Source: JADMJV01 sp964649085
GTDB lineage: Bacteria > Vulcanimicrobiota > Xenobia > Xenobiales > JADMJV01
Assembly (NCBI GenBank): GCA_964649085.1
Contig: CAZYPN010000019.1
Location: forward strand, 45,773-109,772
Length of the DNA stretch: 64,000 nt
Direction: 5' to 3'
This document shows, in pieces, positions 8,935-16,845 of this stretch (position 1 is its first letter; the number at the start of each line of letters is the position of its first letter). The notes beneath the pieces were generated by a model. It searched no databases. It was not told the origin of the DNA and saw only the letters and a program-made list of their open reading frames with translations. The position numbers and the translations under genes are program-made.

Positions 8935-10253
8935 AACAGGGTGAGTTGATGCTGCTCGGCCTGCAGGCCGAGCAGCTTACCATAGCGTCCCCCGGCACCC
9001 GCCGAGAGCTGAACGCGTCCTTCCCGGGCGGCCACGATTTGCTGACTGAGAGCCGAACCCACCAACGGCACCAGTTGAGCCGGTGTGGCCTGGTGAAGCA
9101 CGGCCATCTCACTGCCGAAGGCGGCCACCAACTGATCCAGCCGCGACTTGCCCAGACCGGGCTGCTGATTGAGCGGCACCTGCATCCGATAGGGGGGCCG
9201 ATGGGCCGGCGAGAGCGAGGGACCGGGGGCCAGCTGCAGAATGCGGTCGAACACCCCTCGCACAAAGTCTTTGGGCAAACTGGCCTTACATTCGGGGCAG
9301 GCCAGCACCGCCCCCTCTCCCACTCGGGGCTGCTGACAACGCAGGCAGTAGCTGCGGTGATAACGGCCCAGCGAGGGATCGACCCCATAGTTGGCTTCGA
9401 TGTGGCGCCCACCCTGGCGCCGCCAGCCCAGCACCAGCTCGCGAAAATTGGGAGCTGCCAGCTGCATGACGGTATATTCTCGCGCGATTCGCTCCAGGCT
9501 GTGAGCATCGGAGTTGGTCAGAAAACTCAGCTCAGCCAGTTCGGGAAGGCGGTCGGCAAGTTCCGTGGTGGCCGAAAGGCCCAGCTCCAAAGCGGGAATT
9601 TCGCCAAACAGATCGCCAAAGAGTTGCTGGCACGAATCGGCCGCATTGCCATAGACGCTTTTGTGGGGGGTAAAGGCGTGAGCCGGCACCAACAACCCGC
9701 CACAGGACTGCACCACAGCCAGTAACTCCCGTGCCGGCAGGCCACATCGTTGGCTCGACAGCTCCATGTTGGTGATGTAGCCGCTCATCACCCGAGAAAA
9801 CTCCGACAGATTTCGCAAATAGGGGAAGTAGCAGAGGTGGTGGGACACGCCCCCGTGGCTCTCGACGGCCTCGACCTCAGCGCCGGGAATCAGTGTGATC
9901 TGATCGCGATGACGCAGCCCGCCCTCGGGCAACTCGAGCAGCTCGCCGCGGTCGATCAGCTGGCGCAGGTCCTGCAGCACGCCCGTGCAGGCGCAATCGA
10001 TCACACCGATGATGTCCAGCCCCTTGCGCTTCCAGGCGTAGCGAACAATATTCTCCAGCGTAAGATCGGGGCTGGCCGTGATTTTCACCTGCTTACCCCG
10101 ACCGTTGCGACCTACGTGAATGTGCAGGTCCACCACGTAGCGGCGCAACCCCTCAGAGTTGGCCGTGGGCAGCGGTTGGTAAGGACGAGCCTCGCGCATT
10201 CGGGGCAGAGCCGGCGACTCGCCCTCGTCGAGAGGCAATTGCAGCTGGTGCAT
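8931..10253 (-). CDS. endonuclease Q-like PHP-domain DNA repair nuclease
   Basis: 440 aa. The PHP metal site is visible: DLHIH (42-46), the PAHAFTPHKSVYG segment and TNSDAHSLE. A zinc ribbon follows (YCLRC then LACPEC), then a helix-hairpin-like C-terminal part. This is the EndoQ/YqxK architecture: an endonuclease that nicks 5' of deaminated bases (uracil, hypoxanthine) and abasic sites, known mostly in Thermococcales and some bacteria. The last five residues, QLTLF (436-440), fit the bacterial beta-clamp pentapeptide QL[SD]LF almost exactly, matching EndoQ's known link to sliding clamps in archaea. The next gene on the strand, a hydrolase, is 45 bp upstream. Annotation by motif; no close relative checked. 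Confidence 0.87.
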   Translation of the reverse strand: MHQLQLPLDEGESPALPRMREARPYQPLPTANSEGLRRYVVDLHIHVGRNGRGKQVKITASPDLTLENIVRYAWKRKGLDIIGVIDCACTGVLQDLRQLIDRGELLELPEGGLRHRDQITLIPGAEVEAVESHGGVSHHLCYFPYLRNLSEFSRVMSGYITNMELSSQRCGLPARELLAVVQSCGGLLVPAHAFTPHKSVYGNAADSCQQLFGDLFGEIPALELGLSATTELADRLPELAELSFLTNSDAHSLERIAREYTVMQLAAPNFRELVLGWRRQGGRHIEANYGVDPSLGRYHRSYCLRCQQPRVGEGAVLACPECKASLPKDFVRGVFDRILQLAPGPSLSPAHRPPYRMQVPLNQQPGLGKSRLDQLVAAFGSEMAVLHQATPAQLVPLVGSALSQQIVAAREGRVQLSAGAGGRYGKLLGLQAEQHQLTLF

Positions 10254-10298
10254 GCTTCAGAGTTGGCTTCGCAAGTGGGCGAAAACCTGTCGAAACTG

Positions 10299-11027
10299 CT
10301 ACCTGGCCAACAACTCCTCGAGCCAGGCATTGACCTGCACGGGTGCTTCCCACATGCACACGTGAGCGCCCAGTGGCAGGCTGTGCACGGCGCCGCGCAG
10401 GCGACTGGCGCTTTCCAAGCCGTGCTCCAGAGGAATCAAAGGATCCAACGCGCCGAGTACGCTGAGCGTGGGGGCCTGGATGCGCTGATAGAAGGGAGTA
10501 CAGTCCCAATCCTTGAGCACGTGCTGCAGCAGATGTCGGCACACCTCGGCGTTGGCCGCGATGAAGCGCTCGGGAGCGGCCAGAAAATCGGCCCCCGGCG
10601 TCATTTTCTCCAACATTCGGTAGGTCAGCGTTCGGGGAATGCTGCGAGCGGTGTTGAGCAGGGCCAGATGGCGCACCCGTTCTGGATGGCTGGCGGCCAG
10701 GCGGGTGCACAGATAACCCCCGAAGCTGTGGGCCACTACCGAAAACCGGGGCGGTAACCAGTCGAGCAACTCCTCGAGATCGTGGTAAAAGTCGTCGATC
10801 GTGGTGGGGTCATCCGGCCAGGGCGAGCGGCCGTGGCCCCGCAGGTCGACGGCAACGATGCGATAGCGGTCGCTCATGGCCTTCATCTGGGGCAAGAAAT
10901 TCCGCCAGTTCCCTGCCGCCCCGTGAACCATCAGCACGGTGTCCTGCTGGCGATGTCCCACCTCGCACACATGCAGCCAATGGTCGGGACGTCGCCGCGA
11001 GTCAATCGTGTGAGAGCGTGTTTGCAT
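10299..11027 (-). CDS. alpha/beta hydrolase
   Basis: 242 aa, ATG at 11027 with GGAGG 6 nt upstream. Oxyanion region VHGAAGNW (about 34-41), cap/strand motif DLRGHGRSPWP, nucleophile elbow AHSFGG, acid in GALDPLIP, and the catalytic His in GAHVCMWEAP. The residue before His in the elbow is Ala rather than Gly, which is common in this family. No signal peptide, so cytoplasmic. Related families include haloalkane dehalogenase-like and non-haem peroxidase-like esterases; the substrate cannot be read from the sequence. It lies between the TPR gene and the EndoQ-like gene, all on the minus strand with gaps of 27 and 45 bp, so the three may be co-transcribed. Confidence 0.88.
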   Translation of the reverse strand: MQTRSHTIDSRRRPDHWLHVCEVGHRQQDTVLMVHGAAGNWRNFLPQMKAMSDRYRIVAVDLRGHGRSPWPDDPTTIDDFYHDLEELLDWLPPRFSVVAHSFGGYLCTRLAASHPERVRHLALLNTARSIPRTLTYRMLEKMTPGADFLAAPERFIAANAEVCRHLLQHVLKDWDCTPFYQRIQAPTLSVLGALDPLIPLEHGLESASRLRGAVHSLPLGAHVCMWEAPVQVNAWLEELLAR

Positions 11028-11054
11028 GGTGCCTCCGCTGAACTTTGGATAGGG

Positions 11055-12074
11055 TCACTTTTTAGCCGCCAGTCGTTGCCACTGTTGATGGGCCACCTGA
11101 GCTTCTTCGACTTTGCCGAGCTTGCCCAGTGCTTTGCTGGCTCGCTCCCAGGCGCGGGCGCGAAAATCAGGATCGAGGGCCTCGAAGCTCTCCATTCGGG
11201 TCAGCAGTTGGAGAGCCGTGGCCTCGGCGCGCTGCCAGTTCTGAATGCGAATCTCGTGGTCGAGGCGCAGCGACAGTGCCTCGAGATACTCCAGAGCATT
11301 GCTCAAACCGTGGTCTTCCAGCAGCGTCAGCGCCTCTTCAAAGAGCACATCGGCCTGTTCACGCCGCTGGGTATTGTCGCCGGCGACCTGCAACTGTTCG
11401 GCCTCGGACAGGGCCCCTCGCGAGTAAATTTGGGCCAGTGCCGCTCGGGCCTGCGACTGGAGCACAGGATCGAAAGTCGGCAGTTTTTGCGCCATGCGGA
11501 TCGCCTGCAAGGCCTCCATCTCGGCCTTGGTCAGGCGTTTTTGAAAAATCGCCAGACGCGACTGCACCAAATGATAGCGGGCTTCGAGAAACTGCTGGTC
11601 GGGGTGGTGCTGAAACATGGAGCGGGCCCGCCGCAGCAGGGTTTCGGCCTGAGTGGAGCGGTCTTGCTGCAGATGGAGCAGGGCCAGGTTGACGGCGATA
11701 TGGGCCACAGCCAGTTCGTCGACCACCGGATCCGAGCACACCTCGAGCGCTTCCTGGTAGCGGGCGCGGGCGGGAATCAATTCGCCCCGGCGGTGCTCAA
11801 GAGCGGCCAGATTGGCCAGCACTCGCCCTCGCAACCAGATCACGCCGGGAAGTTCCTCGAGCATTTCCAGCGCCTGCTCGTAGCAAGCCATGGCCTGCTG
11901 GTAGTCGTGAACGCGGCGAAACAGAATGGCCAGGTTATTCAGGGTCACCACGCGTCGCTCGGGAGCCACCGGCTGACACTCGGCCAGGGCCTGCTCCAAC
12001 CATTGATGGCACACCTCCCAACTACAGGTGGAGAGAGCGTGCTGAGCATACTCGATGCTATGGGCCCAGCTCAT
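11055..12074 (-). CDS. TPR-repeat protein
   Basis: 339 aa, ATG at 12074, all-helical. Several 34-42-residue repeats carry the TPR pattern (NNLAILFRRVHDYQQAMACY, LANLAALEHRRGELIPARAR, VNLALLHLQQDRSTQAETLL). No signal peptide. TPR arrays are protein-binding scaffolds; a partner is not evident. The spacing of repeats resembles regulators of the MalT/Rap type, but no DNA-binding domain is present. It is divergent from the MBL-fold gene with a 38-bp gap. Confidence 0.85.
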   Translation of the reverse strand: MSWAHSIEYAQHALSTCSWEVCHQWLEQALAECQPVAPERRVVTLNNLAILFRRVHDYQQAMACYEQALEMLEELPGVIWLRGRVLANLAALEHRRGELIPARARYQEALEVCSDPVVDELAVAHIAVNLALLHLQQDRSTQAETLLRRARSMFQHHPDQQFLEARYHLVQSRLAIFQKRLTKAEMEALQAIRMAQKLPTFDPVLQSQARAALAQIYSRGALSEAEQLQVAGDNTQRREQADVLFEEALTLLEDHGLSNALEYLEALSLRLDHEIRIQNWQRAEATALQLLTRMESFEALDPDFRARAWERASKALGKLGKVEEAQVAHQQWQRLAAKK

Positions 12075-12112
12075 CGCGCAGGGTCCTGAAAGACGATCAC
12101 AAACACCAGGGC

Positions 12113-13069
12113 GTGCTTCGCTGCAAACGAGTGAATCCTGTTCACCTCGACCCCGCTCTCTGGCTTGGCCTTCCCCAAAGCTCGCGGGCCTGGCTGATGG
12201 ACTGTGGTGATCTGAGCCGACTTTCGCTCAGCGAACTTCACGCTGTCGACACGGTGTTTCTGAGTCACGGCCATATCGACCACTGGATCGGCTTTGACCA
12301 GTTGCTGCGGGCCCAACTCTTCCAGGGCCACGAGCTTCGGGTTCTGGGCCCCGCCGGTCTGCACGCCATGCTCGATGGCAAATTGCGGGGATATACCTGG
12401 AACCTGGTGGCCGATTCCCAACTGCTGATCGCCGGCTATGAATGGAACCAGGGACACTGGCTACGCTGTGACTATCCCTGCGCCCGCCGTTTTCAATCGG
12501 CCGGCCCCCCGGCCCCGGCCGAGCTGCCCGAACTGGAGGGCTGGGAATTGGGCTGGGTAGAACTGCAGCATGGGGTGGCCTGTCTGGGCTTTCGCCTGCA
12601 AGCCCCCCGCCAGTTTCGCTTCCGAGTCGAGCAGGCTCAGTCCGAGGGACTGACGCCCGGGCCCTGGGTAGAGCAGCTCAAACGCAGCCGGGCTCTGGGT
12701 CACCGCCAGCTCAAACTGCGGTTGGACGAACGCGAACTCAGCGCCGAGTCGCTTTGGGATCTGCTGGAGGAACTGCAGCCTTGCAGCCTGGCCTACATCA
12801 CCGATACCCGACTGGGCCCGGACACTCGTGGGCGCATCGTGGAGCGATTTGGACCGACGCAACAACTGTGGTGCGAGGCAGCCTTCCTGGAGCACCAGCG
12901 GCAACTGGCCGAAGACAAACTGCATGCCACCGCTCGCGAGGCTGCCCAACTGGCGCTGGAACTTCCAGCCCAAGAGCTTCACCTGTTCCATCTCAGCCGC
13001 CGAACTCAAGGCGATGCCGATGATCACCTGCGCGAGGCCCGGTCCCTGTTTTCCCACGTCTACTGCTGA
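12113..13069 (+). CDS. MBL-fold hydrolase, RNase Z-like
   Basis: 318 aa from a GTG at 12113. The HxHxDH metal motif SHGHIDH lies at residues 51-57. ITDTRLGPDT supplies the bridging Asp, and a late FHLSRR His fits the last ligand. This order of motifs matches RNase Z / tRNase Z-type nucleases and their relatives, which cut the tRNA 3' trailer. Against a bona fide rnz: the protein lacks the usual N-terminal GTSSG-like strand, and the exosite is not obvious. So tRNA 3'-processing is possible but not established. It is followed after 81 bp by the hairpin-controlled lipoprotein gene on the same strand. Confidence 0.75.
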   Translation: MLRCKRVNPVHLDPALWLGLPQSSRAWLMDCGDLSRLSLSELHAVDTVFLSHGHIDHWIGFDQLLRAQLFQGHELRVLGPAGLHAMLDGKLRGYTWNLVADSQLLIAGYEWNQGHWLRCDYPCARRFQSAGPPAPAELPELEGWELGWVELQHGVACLGFRLQAPRQFRFRVEQAQSEGLTPGPWVEQLKRSRALGHRQLKLRLDERELSAESLWDLLEELQPCSLAYITDTRLGPDTRGRIVERFGPTQQLWCEAAFLEHQRQLAEDKLHATAREAAQLALELPAQELHLFHLSRRTQGDADDHLREARSLFSHVYC

Positions 13070-13112
13070 ACGGGAGGAACAATTTCTCACCACAGACGAG
13101 GAACACCAGGTG

Positions 13113-13147
13113 CGCCTCCGTATTGAAATAAATTCAATACGGAGGCG
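13113..13147 (+). promoter_or_regulatory. perfect 15-bp hairpin that buries the ribosome binding site
   Basis: Left arm 13113-13127, loop ATAAA 13128-13132, right arm 13133-13147; all 15 pairs match. The right arm contains GGAGG (13141-13145), the SD of the lipoprotein gene whose ATG is at 13151. In mRNA the SD would be fully paired, so the structure should limit translation unless melted or displaced. It has no U-tract and so is not a simple terminator. RNA thermometer, attenuator or protein-bound element are all possible. Confidence 0.75.
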
Positions 13148-13150
13148 TGG

Positions 13151-14221
13151 ATGCTGCGAAGCTCTCTGGTACGACTGGCCGTGGCGGGCTCTCTCTGGGG
13201 CTGTGGCAACCCTGGAGGCAATCTGGGGCTCTCGCCCCAGACGTTTGCCTTTTCGACCGAGGGAGGGGCTACCGGTGGCCCCATCCGCATGTATCGGGTT
13301 CAGGACTCCGGACTTGAACCCGGCATCCAGCAAACCCCCGACGACGAATTTTACGGCGACCTGGCGGTTCACCCGGGCCGTCCCCTGCTGCTGGCGGCTC
13401 GGGGCACCCCCGCCCTTACGGCCTTCCGAGTGGACCCGGGCAGCGGCAGCCTGAGCCGAGTGGCCGAAACTCTGGTCGAGGGCAAATTGGAGTCCGACGA
13501 TCAGGTGCTGATCCATCCGGCGGGGCGGTTGCTGTGCCTGTTTCAAAATCAGGAAATCCGCCTGTTCACCCTGACCAGCGACCGGGGTGACGTGGCCCAG
13601 CTGCAGGTACTTGCTCCGGCCGGAGCAGGCGACTTAAACCATGGAACGTTCGACCGCGAGGGCCGCTTTCTCTACGCCGTAGATCGGGCTGGCGGAAAAG
13701 TCTATGGATACAAGGTCGAAGGGGCCAGTCTGGCCCCTATTGCCAACGATCCTCTGGTGCAGCTGCCCGGCGCCACCTTGCGCGCCGCTTATCTGGAGCC
13801 CGAAAATCGCTACCTGTATGTGCTGGATGACAACTACGATCGCATCTGTTGCTATGCGCGAAATGCGGACGGCACGCTGTCCGAAAACGGCAGCCTCAGC
13901 GTAGGTCCCGCCCCAGCCCCCTGTACCGCCCTGACAGGTCGGGGGCGGCAACTCTTTTTATCGGAAGCCAGTCAGACCACAACCCGGCTCATCCGCCTGG
14001 GCCAGGCCGGAGAAATGTCCCTGCAGTCGAGCTACCCCGGTGGGGGCCATCGGCTCAAAGTAGTGGGAGAACTGCCCTTGCTGTTGGTAGGCGACACAAC
14101 CCTGGGCAGCCTGCGGCTGCAGAAAGTCACGGCCGCGCAAGAACTGAACTCGACCGAGGGGCAGCCCATCGCGCGGGCTCCGCTCGACCTGGAATGCCTG
14201 ACCCTGACCAGAAACCGCTAG
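13151..14221 (+). CDS. lipoprotein with lactonase-type beta-propeller
   Basis: 356 aa. The signal peptide ends in a lipobox LAVAGSLWGC with Cys18, so it is a lipid-anchored envelope protein. Repeated blades carry patterns such as GSLSRVAETLVEGKLESDDQ, FDREGRFLYAVDRAGGKVYG and LEPENRYLYVLDDNYDRIC, typical of the 6-phosphogluconolactonase-like (PF10282) seven-bladed propeller. Because it is exported, a sugar-phosphate lactonase role is unlikely; ligand binding or surface scaffolding is more plausible. Translation start ATG at 13151 has GGAGG 5 nt upstream, inside a strong hairpin (13113-13147), so expression is probably controlled at the level of initiation. Confidence 0.85.
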   Translation: MLRSSLVRLAVAGSLWGCGNPGGNLGLSPQTFAFSTEGGATGGPIRMYRVQDSGLEPGIQQTPDDEFYGDLAVHPGRPLLLAARGTPALTAFRVDPGSGSLSRVAETLVEGKLESDDQVLIHPAGRLLCLFQNQEIRLFTLTSDRGDVAQLQVLAPAGAGDLNHGTFDREGRFLYAVDRAGGKVYGYKVEGASLAPIANDPLVQLPGATLRAAYLEPENRYLYVLDDNYDRICCYARNADGTLSENGSLSVGPAPAPCTALTGRGRQLFLSEASQTTTRLIRLGQAGEMSLQSSYPGGGHRLKVVGELPLLLVGDTTLGSLRLQKVTAAQELNSTEGQPIARAPLDLECLTLTRNR

Positions 14222-14227
14222 AACCGT

Positions 14228-14668
14228 TCAAGGACTTCCGGGGGGCTTACCATCGGGAAAGGGATAAGAGGGAAATTCGCTGACCAGCCCCTTGCCCGTG
14301 AACAGCACGGAATGGTGCCCCCCACAGCAACTGACGGTTACGGTTTTGGCCTGCTTGTCATACGCGAAGTTCGTGTAGGTCATCTTCTTGGCCGCAGGAC
14401 AGGTAGGCATCGCCTGCAGGTAGTGCTTCTCCACGAGCTTCTCCAGATTGGCCGGGTATCGCCCCCGATTGTCATTGGCATAGACCCTGGCAGCGGCGGC
14501 AATCGACATCAAATTGGAGCTGCAGGTCCTTAGCTGCACCGTCCCTCGATCTTTGGAGATGTAGCGAAACAACAGCATGCCTCCACCGATGACCACAACC
14601 ACCGTGGCCAGCAGTAATGGCCAGTCGACCACCATCTTGTCTGCATCATCGTCATCATTTCGCGCCAT
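14228..14668 (-). CDS. membrane-anchored pilin-like small protein
   Basis: 146 aa from an ATG at 14668. An acidic N-terminus (MARNDDDD) is followed by one membrane segment (about 17-35, WPLLLATVVVVIGGGMLLF) and then TCSSNLMSIAAAARVYANDN, which resembles the CxSNLK..A...YxxDN start of type IV-pilin-like and DUF1559-related soluble domains. TCPAAKK and SCCGGHHS supply paired cysteines. It lacks a prepilin peptidase site, so it is probably a membrane-anchored relative and not a true pilin. It converges with the beta-propeller gene (6 bp gap). Function unknown. Confidence 0.7.
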   Translation of the reverse strand: MARNDDDDADKMVVDWPLLLATVVVVIGGGMLLFRYISKDRGTVQLRTCSSNLMSIAAAARVYANDNRGRYPANLEKLVEKHYLQAMPTCPAAKKMTYTNFAYDKQAKTVTVSCCGGHHSVLFTGKGLVSEFPSYPFPDGKPPGSP

Positions 14669-14792
14669 AAGCACTGGCGTTCGGTACCCCTGGCCAGATC
14701 CCTCGACACTCGTCGGAACGGTAAACTTTCGGCAACCATATCTGGCCCCTCTGCGGCTAGTGTAAAGACACAAAGATACAAGGAGCCTGACC

Positions 14793-15293
14793 ATGCGCGT
14801 CTCATCCCACCTGCCTTCCTTTACTCCGATTTCCCGCAATCTGCCGAAAATTCAGAAGGGCCCTGAAAATGACCCGCCCGAGCCCCCCAGCTACTTCATG
14901 CGCAACTTCACTTCGCGCGTCGACAGCGCCAGCTACAATGTGGCCAACGTGCTGTACCCCCTGAACTGCTCGCTGGTCGCCGGCCGCATCGCCGGAGGTC
15001 TGGCTGGCGCCTACCTGGGCCCGGCCGGAAGCATGTTGGGCGGCATCGGTGGTTCGATGCTGGGTTATCGCTTCGGCGCCCAAACCAAAGACAAAGTTCA
15101 GCGCTTCGTCGACAACCTGGGTGGCGACAGCAAGGCCGGTCAGGCTGCCGTTCGCACCCTCTACGCAGGCGCAATGGGCGCTGTTATCACGGGCGTTGCT
15201 ATGGGCGGCGTAGCCCCGGGCCCGATGGCCATCGGAGCCGGCGTCACCGTAGCAGGCCTGGCCGGTTACTCGGCCTGGAAAGCCCGCGGATAG
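14793..15293 (+). CDS. glycine-zipper membrane protein
   Basis: 166 aa, ATG at 14793 with AAGGAG 6 nt upstream. Residues about 60-100 and 125-160 are rich in Gly and Ala spaced as G-x3-G (AGGLAGAYLGPAGSMLGGIG; GAVITGVAMGGVAPGPMAIG), the glycine-zipper pattern of membrane-inserting proteins. No Sec signal; the N-terminus MRVSSHLPSFTPISR matches the Ser/Thr/Pro style of several other proteins in this window. It ends 18 bp before a strong terminator. Function unknown; a membrane-embedded structural or toxin-like role is possible but unsupported. Confidence 0.75.
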   Translation: MRVSSHLPSFTPISRNLPKIQKGPENDPPEPPSYFMRNFTSRVDSASYNVANVLYPLNCSLVAGRIAGGLAGAYLGPAGSMLGGIGGSMLGYRFGAQTKDKVQRFVDNLGGDSKAGQAAVRTLYAGAMGAVITGVAMGGVAPGPMAIGAGVTVAGLAGYSAWKARG

Positions 15294-15311
15294 GTCTGCC
15301 CCACCCCGAAG

Positions 15312-15343
15312 AAAAAAGAGCGGCTTCTGCCGCTCTTTTTTTT
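15312..15343. terminator. bidirectional intrinsic terminator
   Basis: 13-bp perfect stem (15312-15324 with 15329-15341) with a TTCT loop, A-run on the left and T-run on the right. It lies between the convergent gene ends at 15293 (+) and 15345 (-), so it can stop transcription from both sides. Confidence 0.9.
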
Positions 15344-15344
15344 C

Positions 15345-16688
15345 CTATTCTTCGATGGCGGCGGTGTCCAGGAAGGAATACCCCCCCAGCACCAGACCCT
15401 CTCGATTGGCGACATCCTTGGTTCGCAACAGGTAGCCTTCGGTTTCTTCAAACTCGGGCTTGACCTTGCCCTCGAGCCAGAGGGCGTAGCTGAAATGGCC
15501 GAGTTCGGTGACGCAAGGGCCATCAACGACCTTCTCTTCGACCAGGCGAACCGCCCGGAAAGGTTGCTGACGGATGGCCTCCATCAGAATGAAGGCCTGG
15601 GCCTCGGAGTCGCTAAGAGCTTTGAGGTGGTCGACCATCTCGGCCCCGAAATAGTTGTTCCCTCCCCCTTCGCGGCTGGGCTTCAGCACCCAGCCTTCGG
15701 GGTCGGCCAGGGCCTGTTCACGGGCCTCGGCCACCGGCGCCATGCGCACCATAGTTTCGAGCAAGGCCGCGGCCTCTTCGGGCTCTACGAAGTTCTCCAG
15801 GGTCGAGACCTCGGCCAGCACCTGCTGGATTTTCTTGGTATTGGCCAGCTGAATGGTAACGCTGGGAATCGACAGGGTTTCGCTGTGCTCCAGCAGGCGT
15901 CGCCCTTCCCAGGCATGCGGCCCCCGATAGTGGTCGGGGCTGTAGCCGGCACGAAAATAGGCGATGGCCGCAGCCCGCCCGCGAAGCTGCAACTTACCCT
16001 CTCGGATCTGGCCATACTCACCAATCTCGTCGAGGGTGGTGCGCAGCACCGGAATGCCATAGTCGAGCACGAGTTCGCCCTGCATGGCCCGCTGATCGAA
16101 GGCGTTCACTTCGCCTGGTGGCACGATCAACAAAATCACCTCAGACGGCCCGGCCAGCTGACGGTAAGCTCGGGCGAGACCTTTGCAGATGGTGCTGCCT
16201 CCTCGATGCGGCAGCGTCTGGCGACCGATTTCGGTCTCGGCATAGAGAAAGCGGATGGCGGCATTGACTTTCTGAGACGCGTAGCCAAGGCTGGCAGCCA
16301 TCAGGTTGGTCTCGACCTGCTTGGGAACGATGCCCGCGGGGGTGGTGGCGGGCATGAAGTCGTGGCGGCTCAGATACAGCCAGGGGCGACCGATCGGTCT
16401 GTCGGGCAAACAGGCATAGAGGCTCTGGATGAACGAGTCGACCTGGCGACTGGCGTGCAGATGCTGATCGAGAAACTCGCGGCTCTGACAACAGCGGTGA
16501 TACAGCTTGTTGTAGAGAGGACTGATGCGCAGGCCGTGGGCATAAAAGCCCTTGGGACTCTGCCAGGGGTGCAGGGTGAACGGAAGGTGCCCAATGCTGC
16601 CATCCTTGCGATAGCGCACCAGACCTTGGGACATAACAAACTCGAGGGCTTCGGCCGCGAGCTCATGGGCTTGATCGAGACGGTCCAT
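15345..16688 (-). CDS. eukaryotic-type glutathione synthetase
   Basis: 447 aa. This is the homodimeric ATP-grasp enzyme that joins gamma-Glu-Cys and Gly. The ATP-binding glycine-rich loop KPSREGGGNNYFG (336-348) is close to the eukaryotic KPQREGGGNNxYG. YFRAGYSPDHY (244-254) matches the eukaryotic YFRxGYxPxxY substrate element, LLRTK (420-424) the conserved C-terminal lid motif, and KQVETNLMAAS (123-133) the E-N-x-I-S element near the substrate site. The usual bacterial GshB (about 315 aa) is a different fold arrangement, so this gene suggests acquisition from a eukaryote or a shared minor bacterial lineage. No gamma-glutamylcysteine ligase lies nearby. Start ATG at 16688 has no clear SD. Confidence 0.88.
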   Translation of the reverse strand: MDRLDQAHELAAEALEFVMSQGLVRYRKDGSIGHLPFTLHPWQSPKGFYAHGLRISPLYNKLYHRCCQSREFLDQHLHASRQVDSFIQSLYACLPDRPIGRPWLYLSRHDFMPATTPAGIVPKQVETNLMAASLGYASQKVNAAIRFLYAETEIGRQTLPHRGGSTICKGLARAYRQLAGPSEVILLIVPPGEVNAFDQRAMQGELVLDYGIPVLRTTLDEIGEYGQIREGKLQLRGRAAAIAYFRAGYSPDHYRGPHAWEGRRLLEHSETLSIPSVTIQLANTKKIQQVLAEVSTLENFVEPEEAAALLETMVRMAPVAEAREQALADPEGWVLKPSREGGGNNYFGAEMVDHLKALSDSEAQAFILMEAIRQQPFRAVRLVEEKVVDGPCVTELGHFSYALWLEGKVKPEFEETEGYLLRTKDVANREGLVLGGYSFLDTAAIEE

Positions 16689-16753
16689 CCGGGCTGCTAC
16701 GCGGGCAAGGGGTAGGCTCCTTCCCCCAGTCCCTTAGGGGAGGCGCCCGAGAT

Positions 16754-16786
16754 AAAAAAGCACCCTGTTCTTGCGAACACGATGCT
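16754..16786 (-). terminator. rho-independent terminator after uvrB
   Basis: On the minus strand: AGCA, a 5-bp TGTTC/GAACA stem capped by a GCAA tetraloop, then TGCT followed by six T. The GNRA loop and T-run fit a terminator for uvrB, which ends 60 bp upstream. The rest of 16689-16845 shows nothing else. Confidence 0.6.
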
Positions 16787-16845
16787 GGGGATGACCCGCC
16801 ACCGAGATCTCAAGTGTACCAAACTTTCCCGAGCTTTGCAGCCGA

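Noticed and set aside
13113..13147. Hairpin as a rho-independent terminator of the MBL-fold gene
   Set aside because: No T-run follows; it contains the SD of the next gene instead.
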